A DNA stretch of 7,299 bases, taken from assembly GCA_016297805.1 (NCBI GenBank), contig JAEDFX010000109.1, forward strand, positions 1-7,299, written 5' to 3'. Below, one piece after another: positions 1 to 5,032 of this stretch. Numbering within the stretch: the first letter of the stretch is position 1; each line of letters starts with the position of its first letter. The DNA comes from Treponema sp. (GTDB lineage: Bacteria > Spirochaetota > Spirochaetia > Treponematales > Treponemataceae). The notes beneath the pieces are model-generated. The model did not search any database. It was not told where the DNA came from and saw nothing but the letters and a program-made list of their open reading frames with translations. Made by a program: the position numbers and the translations under genes.

Positions 1-2
1 AT

Positions 3-737
3 TCATACAAAGAACAGATTTTCTGGTGGCACGGTGTTTATGGTGAAAAGCCTGGATCTTGGGGTGCATTTGGTGGTGAATACATTGCAGGAGTTGGTGC
101 TAAAGTTGAATTCAACCCAATTGAAAACCTCGCACTTACTTTTGCATTCATGCCAGGAATCGATACACCATGGATTTCAACAGCAAAAGATTCAAAAATT
201 AAGAATTATGCTGTAAAAGCTAAGTATTCAAACATTGCTGATATGCCAATTTCTGCTACAGTTGTATTCGCAGATAAAGGTGACAATAAAATTATCGGTA
301 TTGGTGCTGACTATTCAGCAAATGGATTGTATGCATTCTTGAATGCTAATATCAATCTTAACGATGATGGTTTCGCTGCAATTTCTTTTGATAACTATGA
401 AAAATATGCAAAAGATGCTTTCACAGTACAGGCTCACTTGCCAGTATCTATCTTCAAAGATGGAGATGATATGAAAGTTGGTATGCACGCAACTGTAAAA
501 GGTTCTTATGCTCTTGACGGATGTACACCATACTTGTTGATCTCTAACGAACCAGATGGAGATGCAGGTTGGGTATTTGATGACAACTTGAAGTTCAAGA
601 TGACATTCCAGCCAGGTGTAACATTCAACGTAGGAGCTGCTGGATTTGATATCGCTGCTCGTATCGATGTTGATGCTGCAAATGAAAAACAGCCAGTTAA
701 CTGGAAAGTTCCATGTGCAATCACAGTTGGACTCTAA
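3..737 (+). CDS. Envelope beta-protein, paralogue of the 827-1789 gene (5' end cut off by window edge)
   Basis: The frame is open from the first complete codon (position 3) to the TAA at 735-737, giving about 244 codons with no start or signal peptide visible. The ATG at 150 is an internal methionine, because the reading before it (SYKEQIFWWHGVYGEKPGSW...) is of the same character as what follows. The protein has alternating hydrophobic and polar residues, many Gly, Asp, Asn and aromatic residues and no hydrophobic helices, as in beta-barrel or other beta-rich envelope proteins. Its C-terminal 110 residues align by eye with those of the convergent gene at 827-1789. Both contain KDA-(F/L)-TV, a Y/R-x-LD-x-C motif, a LK-x-K...PGV segment, VG-x-x-G, and an ending with V-P-x-x-(I/F)-TV. 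This copy ends in Leu, not the Phe typical of barrel proteins. I do not recognise a named family. An outer-membrane porin-like or surface protein is an inference; a soluble periplasmic beta-protein is the alternative. Confidence 0.82.
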   Translation, partial: SYKEQIFWWHGVYGEKPGSWGAFGGEYIAGVGAKVEFNPIENLALTFAFMPGIDTPWISTAKDSKIKNYAVKAKYSNIADMPISATVVFADKGDNKIIGIGADYSANGLYAFLNANINLNDDGFAAISFDNYEKYAKDAFTVQAHLPVSIFKDGDDMKVGMHATVKGSYALDGCTPYLLISNEPDGDAGWVFDDNLKFKMTFQPGVTFNVGAAGFDIAARIDVDAANEKQPVNWKVPCAITVGL

Positions 738-761
738 TCTTAGTGTAATACTTTGATAGAT

Positions 762-796
762 AAAAAAAGCTCGCCTCATTGAGACGAGCTTTTTTT
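762..796. terminator. Bidirectional intrinsic terminator between convergent paralogues
   Basis: A 12-bp perfect stem pairs 762-773 (A7 followed by GCTCG) with 785-796 (CGAGC followed by T7). A C/A mismatch at 774/784, three more pairs (775-777 with 781-783) and an ATT loop complete it. The A-tract on one side and the T-tract on the other make the structure an intrinsic terminator when read in either direction. It lies 25 bp after the plus-strand stop codon and about 30 bp after the minus-strand stop codon, so it serves both genes. Confidence 0.93.
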
Positions 797-826
797 CAAT
801 TTAACCTAGCTAATACTAGGAGTAAA

Positions 827-1789
827 TTAGAAGTTTACTGTGAATTCAACAGGAACTGCTACAGATACATCTCCACCATTGAGAGGAGCTGTAACTTCAA
901 CACGTGTTTCCCAACCACAGATTCCAACGCTTCCACTTACACCAGGTTTGATTTTGAGGTCACCTTTTCCAAGGATATCATCATCAAGTACAATAGCGAA
1001 AATGTTACAAGCATCAAGTCTGTAATCTACACGAGCTTTAATCTTGAGAGCTGGATCAGCACCATCAAGGTCGATTGTTGGGTTTACATAACCTTTAACT
1101 GTCAATGCATCTTTTGAGAATGCAGCGAAAGCATCGATTGCTACCTGGTTAGAAGCAGCTTTTACAAATTTAGCATCTACGAAGAATGAAAGACCATCAA
1201 CAAATGAACTGTTTGCAAAACCAGCACCTACTTCAAGATTATCTTTATCTTTCATTACGAACATAGCTGAGATTGTTCCAAAATCAGCTGAGTAAGCAAA
1301 TTTTGCAGATGTTTTAGCAACTGTATCTTTTACGAACCAGTAGTTACCCCATCCCATATCAAGATAAGCACCAAAGAAAATTCCATTTGTATTTACTTCA
1401 ACACCATAACCACCTTCAGAAGCCACAGAAGTAATTGATGACCAGTCAATTGTTTCTTTATTCAAAGCAACATCAACTGAACCAATATTTACTTTGAGCA
1501 TATCCATTGGTTTGAACCAAATGTTCCAGTTTGTTGAAGTTTCACCTTCACCAGATCCCCATTCATTCATTGTTTTGAAATCAATTTTTGCACCTGCTAC
1601 ATCTGTAGATGTAGAAAGAGACATGTCTGGTTCCCAATTGTGTGATGCATGATTGTTCAATTTCATTGCTGAAACATCACCATCATAATTAAAGATGTTT
1701 CCTGTTAATTTTACTTTAGCTGAAACATCAGCTGCGAACATTGAAGTAGCCATTGCAGCTACTGCTAAAATTCCTACGATTTTTTTCAT
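827..1789 (-). CDS. Secreted envelope beta-protein with signal peptide, probable outer-membrane protein
   Basis: 320 residues from the ATG at 1787-1789. I chose this start over the in-frame ATG at 1831 because it begins a textbook signal peptide (MKKIVGILAVAAMATSMFA, likely cut near residues 19-20). It also has an AGGAGGA ribosome binding site 9 nt upstream, and the upstream ATG would put a hairpin inside the coding sequence. The mature part is beta-rich with many Gly, Asp, Lys and aromatic residues and no transmembrane helix. It ends VEFTVNF; a C-terminal Phe with alternating hydrophobic residues is the usual signal for insertion by the BAM complex. The C-terminal third is similar to that of the convergent gene at 3-737, so the two are paralogues. 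The leader carries a promoter and a 5'-terminal hairpin, and with the strong ribosome binding site this suggests high expression. The family is not one I can name. A structural or porin role is inferred, not shown. Confidence 0.87.
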   Translation of the reverse strand: MKKIVGILAVAAMATSMFAADVSAKVKLTGNIFNYDGDVSAMKLNNHASHNWEPDMSLSTSTDVAGAKIDFKTMNEWGSGEGETSTNWNIWFKPMDMLKVNIGSVDVALNKETIDWSSITSVASEGGYGVEVNTNGIFFGAYLDMGWGNYWFVKDTVAKTSAKFAYSADFGTISAMFVMKDKDNLEVGAGFANSSFVDGLSFFVDAKFVKAASNQVAIDAFAAFSKDALTVKGYVNPTIDLDGADPALKIKARVDYRLDACNIFAIVLDDDILGKGDLKIKPGVSGSVGICGWETRVEVTAPLNGGDVSVAVPVEFTVNF

Positions 1790-1798
1790 TTGAAAAAA

Positions 1799-1805
1799 TC
1801 CTCCT
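1799..1805 (-). promoter_or_regulatory. Strong ribosome binding site that fixes the 1789 start
   Basis: Read on the minus strand this is AGGAGGA, a near-complete anti-16S match, 9 nt before the ATG at 1789. It is directly preceded by a run of nine A (T9 at 1805-1813 on the plus strand). It supports the start at 1789 over the upstream in-frame ATG at 1831. Confidence 0.85.
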
Positions 1806-1815
1806 TTTTTTTTAT

Positions 1816-1851
1816 GGGATTCACAAGTCAACGACTTTTAATGTGATTCCC
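1816..1851 (-). promoter_or_regulatory. Imperfect hairpin in the mRNA leader of the 827-1789 gene
   Basis: Read on the minus strand, GGGAATCACA (1851-1842) pairs with TGTGAATCCC (1825-1816) with one A/A mismatch. A second stem AGTC/GACT (1836-1833 with 1829-1826) closes a GTT loop, and five unpaired bases (TTAAA) form a bulge on the 5' arm. If the predicted promoter at 1862-1890 is right, transcription starts near 1855. The hairpin would then begin within a few nucleotides of the mRNA 5' end, well before the ribosome binding site. A 5'-terminal stem-loop of this kind protects mRNAs such as E. coli ompA from RNase E. A repressor operator is the other reading of the same symmetry. Confidence 0.6.
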
Positions 1852-1861
1852 GATTTATTTA

Positions 1862-1890
1862 AGATTAACATGACCTAACTTAGAAGTCAA
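1862..1890 (-). promoter_or_regulatory. Predicted sigma-70 promoter for the 827-1789 envelope gene
   Basis: Read on the minus strand there is a -35 TTGACT (1890-1885), a 17-bp spacer and a -10 TAATCT (1867-1862). The -35 matches consensus at 5 of 6 positions. The -10 is weak overall but keeps the important T, A and final T. Sequence upstream of the -35 is very AT-rich, with A and T runs that could act as an UP element. The predicted start near 1855 gives a leader of about 66 nt. Confidence 0.55.
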
Positions 1891-1977
1891 GAAAAATCTT
1901 TATGAATTTATGTTCGGCTAACTGAAAAATAACTTTAATTATTTTTTTACTATTTATTATTCCTTTTTTTATATAAA

Positions 1978-2006
1978 TTGAACCTCACTCTTTTTTCTGA
2001 TAAAAT
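1978..2006 (+). promoter_or_regulatory. Extended -10 promoter, probably producing a leaderless mRNA for the pseudouridine synthase
   Basis: TTGAAC (1978-1983), a 17-bp spacer, then TGA-TAAAAT (1998-2006). The TG one base before the -10 makes it an extended -10 element, and the -10 matches TATAAT at 5 of 6 positions. Transcription should start about 6-8 nt after the -10, which is at or next to the ATG at 2013-2015. No Shine-Dalgarno sequence lies upstream of that ATG, and the frame is closed by TAA at 2001-2003, so no longer protein is possible. Confidence 0.68.
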
Positions 2007-2012
2007 ATTCCT

Positions 2013-2765
2013 ATGGCAAATAAGAACTTTGACTATAATGTAATTCATTCAGATGAAGATATTGTTGTACTGAATAAACGTAGTGGCATTTTAATTGCAG
2101 CAGACAGATATGATCCTGATGCGCCTAGACTTGATACCCTTGCTGAAAAAGAATTTGGAAAGCTTTATGCTGTACATCGTATTGATAAAGACACTTCAGG
2201 ACTTATTATATATGCCAGAAATCCTGAAGCTCAGAGAAATCTTTCTATGCAGTTTGAACGCAGAGAGGTTCTAAAAACTTACCATGCGTTGGTTTACGGC
2301 CACCCAATGTGGGAAGATTTGCATGTAGACTTAAGTCTTCAGCCTGATGGAGATGCCCGTCACCGTACAGTTGCAAGTAAAAGATATGGCAAACCTTCTG
2401 TAACTGATTTTCATCTTATTGGTACATGCGGCCCATATAGCTGGATTGAATGTCATCCTAAAACAGGCAGAACGCATCAGATTCGTGTACATCTGGCAGA
2501 AAATGGACTTAGTATTGTATGCGACCCTTTGTATAGTGGAAATCAAAAGCCTGTTCGTTTAAGTGAAATCAAAAAAAAGTGGAATGGTGATGAATATGAA
2601 GAACGACCTTTATTGAGTCGTCTTGCTTTACACGCTTACAGTATTGAATTAACTCATCCTAAAACAGGAGAAAAAGTTTTCTATACCGCCGCATACCCTA
2701 AGGATATGGATGCAACCCGCAAACAGCTGGCAAAAATTTTTGGTGTTGATCCAATTGAACAATAG
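2013..2765 (+). CDS. RluA-family 23S rRNA/tRNA pseudouridine synthase
   Basis: 250 residues, cytoplasmic. Members of this family convert specific uridines in rRNA or tRNA to pseudouridine. The N-terminal segment IHSDEDIVVLNKRSGILI (11-28) is the usual opening of the RluA catalytic domain. HRIDKDTSG (55-63) is the signature motif, with Asp58 as the catalytic nucleophile. HPKTGRTHQIRVHL (148-161) and CDPLYSG (170-176) are the other conserved blocks, and LALHAYSIEL (204-213) closes the fold. There is no S4 RNA-binding domain before the catalytic domain, so it is of the short, RluA/TruC-like type, not RluC/RluD. Which uridine it modifies cannot be told from sequence. The start at 2013 is the only one possible, because an in-frame TAA lies 12 bp upstream. 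The gene has its own extended -10 promoter and appears leaderless. The omptin-like gene follows after 18 bp, probably on the same transcript. Confidence 0.94.
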   Translation: MANKNFDYNVIHSDEDIVVLNKRSGILIAADRYDPDAPRLDTLAEKEFGKLYAVHRIDKDTSGLIIYARNPEAQRNLSMQFERREVLKTYHALVYGHPMWEDLHVDLSLQPDGDARHRTVASKRYGKPSVTDFHLIGTCGPYSWIECHPKTGRTHQIRVHLAENGLSIVCDPLYSGNQKPVRLSEIKKKWNGDEYEERPLLSRLALHAYSIELTHPKTGEKVFYTAAYPKDMDATRKQLAKIFGVDPIEQ

Positions 2766-2768
2766 TTT

Positions 2769-2774
2769 AAGGAA
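2769..2774 (+). promoter_or_regulatory. Ribosome binding site of the omptin-like gene
   Basis: AAGGAA, 9 nt before the ATG at 2784, lies in the 18-bp gap after the pseudouridine synthase stop codon. I see no promoter in the gap, which supports cotranscription, although a promoter inside the upstream coding sequence cannot be excluded. Unlike the first gene of this pair, this one has a recognisable Shine-Dalgarno sequence. Confidence 0.65.
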
Positions 2775-2783
2775 TTATTTATT

Positions 2784-3773
2784 ATGATTAAAAAATCTCT
2801 CACATTATTTTTAGGAGCTTTCATTCTTTACTGCGGGACAGTTTTTGGGCTTGCTAACAATGCTGTAAACTTTAATCTTCAACCTGAATTTGGACTTTTT
2901 CACGGTTCCATAAGCGAGTACGTTTACGAAGAAGAAATTTCAAACACAGATAATCTTGAAAGCCGTCTGGACTGGGATATGCCAGCTATTCCATACATAG
3001 GTGCTACTGCAGAAATGAATATTTTCAGAGTATTTTTTCTAGGTTTTAATACAAAATATGCTTTTCCAGGCAACAGTGGTTATATGCAGGATTATGACTG
3101 GCTGAATTCCAGTTCTGAATCACCATTTCACTGGCGCTTTGACGATCCTACTGAGCTGACAAACTATTCCAAGCATGATAATTATCTGAATGATTTCTAT
3201 ACAGTTTCTTTTGAGCTTGGCGGAACTATTCCAATTAAAAATAAGATTTTTATTACTCCTGTTGTTTCTTACGAATATAATTACATTATGTTCACTGGTT
3301 CTGACGGTTACTGTATCTATAAATATTATGATTTTAATGAAATAACTTTTGATGGGGATGTTATTTCTTACGGACAGGAAACAAATATTCTGAAATTCGG
3401 GGTTAAATCAAAAATAAATCCTGTAAGATTCTTGAGTATTGGTGCTGATTTCTACTTTAGCCCTATGCTTTCTTACGTATATTCTCTGGACAAACACTTT
3501 ATTGGGAAAAAAGCCTTCCTTGACAAAATGAATTACGCTTCTGTTTTACAAGGAAAGCTTTCTATAACATACAACTTCAGAAGATTCCACAAGTTAGGTC
3601 TTGTCTGTGGCTTTGAATATATGCCTATAGTTAAAGGTGCTGATTATACAAAAAAACTGGATGAAAACAACGAACCTTCTAAGAAAGTAAGTTGGGGACA
3701 ACCTACAGCAGCCCTTGGCGGAACCTCTCATTACAGATGGAACTGGGGTTTAATCTACTCCTTCAACTTTTAG
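2784..3773 (+). CDS. Omptin-family outer-membrane aspartyl protease (OmpT/Pla-like)
   Basis: 329 residues, close to the usual omptin length of about 310-320. A signal peptide (MIKKSLTLFLGAFILYCGTVFG) is followed by a beta-rich chain ending in YSFNF, the C-terminal Phe of a barrel protein. Omptin landmarks by eye are GSISEYVYE (41-49) and SRLDWD (60-65), matching the OmpT GTLSG...VY and SQLDWK blocks. MQDYDWLN (101-108) matches MVDQDWMD, with Asp103 and Asp105 at the positions of OmpT Asp83 and Asp85. LDKHF (235-239) matches NDEHY, with Asp236 and His238 at the positions of Asp210 and His212. All four catalytic positions are thus kept. Omptins cut substrates at the cell surface, often between basic residues; specificity here is unknown. 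The positions corresponding to LPS-binding Arg138 and Arg175 appear to be Asn166 and Glu199. It is likely cotranscribed with the upstream gene, and its stop codon overlaps that of the convergent operon. The family call is by memory of OmpT/Pla and is strong, though identity is low. Confidence 0.84.
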   Translation: MIKKSLTLFLGAFILYCGTVFGLANNAVNFNLQPEFGLFHGSISEYVYEEEISNTDNLESRLDWDMPAIPYIGATAEMNIFRVFFLGFNTKYAFPGNSGYMQDYDWLNSSSESPFHWRFDDPTELTNYSKHDNYLNDFYTVSFELGGTIPIKNKIFITPVVSYEYNYIMFTGSDGYCIYKYYDFNEITFDGDVISYGQETNILKFGVKSKINPVRFLSIGADFYFSPMLSYVYSLDKHFIGKKAFLDKMNYASVLQGKLSITYNFRRFHKLGLVCGFEYMPIVKGADYTKKLDENNEPSKKVSWGQPTAALGGTSHYRWNWGLIYSFNF

Positions 3774-5032
3774 TCACTCTTCTTTATGCGGATGCTGGTA
3801 ATACGTCGCTGTTCAACCTCTTCTACTGTAAAAAGATTCTTTTCTTTTATACATACGGTACCAGCATTTGGCAAATAACCAAACTGTTCTAAAAGCCATC
3901 CACCTACTGTGTTCATATCTTCAGATTCAAGCTGTAATCCTAAAATTTCGTTTACATCATCAATTTTCATATCACCAGGAACAATAAAGGTATTTAGTGA
4001 AATCAATTTAACTTTATCTTCTGGAGCTTTATCATCATAGGTATTTTCATCGCTCATATGACCAAATACCAGTTTCATTATATCTTCAACTGTAATAATT
4101 CCGTCTGTCTGTCCCTGTTCATCCAAGACTACTGCAAATTTCTGTTTCATACTTCTAAACTTTTGCAGAGCTTCAAATACAGTCAAGGTTCCTGGAATAT
4201 AATCAACTTCTGACATTTGTCTTCCAGCATAACCTGGACCTCTATCAATATCGTCAGAACCATAAAGCAGTTGCTTATAGTATAAAATTCCAACAACATT
4301 TTCTGGAGTTGGATCATAGACTGTAATTGTTGAAAATCCTGATTCTTCAAATTCTTTGGACACTTCTTCGTAAGTTGCATCCTTGCTTATCATACTTACA
4401 ACAGAACGATGCTTCATAACATCATCTACTAAAAGATCATTGAATTTAATAATTCTGTTCAAAAGATAACTTTCATCCTTTTCGATGGTACCTTCATTGG
4501 AGCCTACATCTATAAGGGTTTTTAGTTCTTCATCCGTAATTATTGCAGTTTTAGGCTTCATAATTTTTTCTACAATAAAAACTGCAAAATGGGAAAGACG
4601 TTCAAAAAGCCATACAATTGGGAAGAATATCTTTTCCAGAATATAAAGAACTATGGAAGAATTACAGGTAAATGTTTCTGGATTAAGTCCGGCAGCTGTT
4701 TTAGGAACAATCTGTGCGAATGTTGTAACAAAAAATGCTGTTATAAACGGAGCTATTGTAGAACCCTTTGGACCTAACAGATGGATAGCAAAAGCAGTAG
4801 CAATTGCAGATACCAGAGAGTTCAAAAAATTTGTGCCAATTAGAACTGTAGTAAGCAATCGGTCCATATTATTCTTTAATTTTTGTACTACTTTTGCATG
4901 TTTTCTTCCCTTATTCACCATGCTTCTTAGCGTTAATTTTGGCAAAGATAAATATGCTGTTTCAGAGGAAGTAAAAAATCCTACACAGAGAATAAGTACT
5001 AAAAGTTCTAAAATAGTAATGATGTTATTCAT
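3770..5032 (-). CDS. CNNM/CBS/CorC_HlyC membrane protein (TlyC/CorC-like), divergent paralogue
   Basis: 420 residues with the full family layout. An N-terminal CNNM transmembrane domain covers about 1-155, with hydrophobic segments near 3-22, 60-85, 92-112 and 128-150. A pair of CBS domains covers about 200-320, including VVLDEQGQTDGIITVEDI (301-318), the second-CBS signature. A CorC_HlyC domain (about 340-418) includes NTVGGWLLEQFGYLP (374-388). The family is tied to Mg2+ and other divalent cation export or resistance (CorB/CorC, MpfA, CNNM). The 'hemolysin' label comes from Brachyspira TlyC and should not be read as a toxin call. The usual GE-x-x-PK motif reads AQIVPK (106-111), so the conserved Glu is Gln. 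The MVPR motif opening the first CBS domain is MKHR (206-209). The gene overlaps its upstream paralogue by 8 bp and has its own AAAGGAG site, as expected for translational coupling. No terminator follows its stop. Confidence 0.93.
   Translation of the reverse strand: MNNIITILELLVLILCVGFFTSSETAYLSLPKLTLRSMVNKGRKHAKVVQKLKNNMDRLLTTVLIGTNFLNSLVSAIATAFAIHLLGPKGSTIAPFITAFFVTTFAQIVPKTAAGLNPETFTCNSSIVLYILEKIFFPIVWLFERLSHFAVFIVEKIMKPKTAIITDEELKTLIDVGSNEGTIEKDESYLLNRIIKFNDLLVDDVMKHRSVVSMISKDATYEEVSKEFEESGFSTITVYDPTPENVVGILYYKQLLYGSDDIDRGPGYAGRQMSEVDYIPGTLTVFEALQKFRSMKQKFAVVLDEQGQTDGIITVEDIMKLVFGHMSDENTYDDKAPEDKVKLISLNTFIVPGDMKIDDVNEILGLQLESEDMNTVGGWLLEQFGYLPNAGTVCIKEKNLFTVEEVEQRRITSIRIKKSD

Larger units (their letters stand above)
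1807..2012. other. Divergent intergenic region
   Basis: The only sizeable gene-free stretch in the window (about 200 bp) separates the leftward envelope gene from the rightward pseudouridine synthase. Beyond the promoters and leader hairpin listed separately it holds a very AT-rich core (about 1900-1977) with runs of T and A. That core lies upstream of both -35 elements and could act as an UP element or a bent-DNA segment. I see no small gene, tRNA or riboswitch in it. Confidence 0.7.

Noticed and set aside
150..152. ATG at 150 as the start of the first gene
   Set aside because: The frame is open upstream to the window edge with the same composition, and there is no signal peptide or ribosome binding site at 150, so it is an internal Met.
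34..216. A 60-residue open frame on the plus strand
   Set aside because: It is a shadow in another frame of the envelope-protein gene, which is open from position 3 with a coherent beta-protein sequence.
315..779. A 154-residue minus-strand open frame opposite the first gene
   Set aside because: It has Cys- and Ser-rich antisense composition, shows no recognisable motif and runs through the terminator; it is a shadow.
805..820. A small inverted repeat CCTAG-6-CTAGG after the minus-strand gene
   Set aside because: The stem is only 5 bp with no T-run. It may be chance and adds nothing to the strong terminator next to it.
1790..1831. A 14-residue N-terminal extension (ATG at 1831) of the envelope protein
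   Set aside because: It would bury the signal peptide, cover the leader hairpin and ribosome binding site, and has no ribosome binding site of its own.
1803..1831. A second promoter for the envelope gene using the TTGACT at 1826-1831
   Set aside because: At the right distance there is only the A-run and the ribosome binding site, with no -10-like sequence. The repeat of TTGACTT is better explained as part of the hairpin.
2829..2837. A lipobox at Cys17 of the omptin-like protein
   Set aside because: ILYC does not fit a lipobox well, and the rest of the protein is a barrel with a normal signal peptidase I-type leader.
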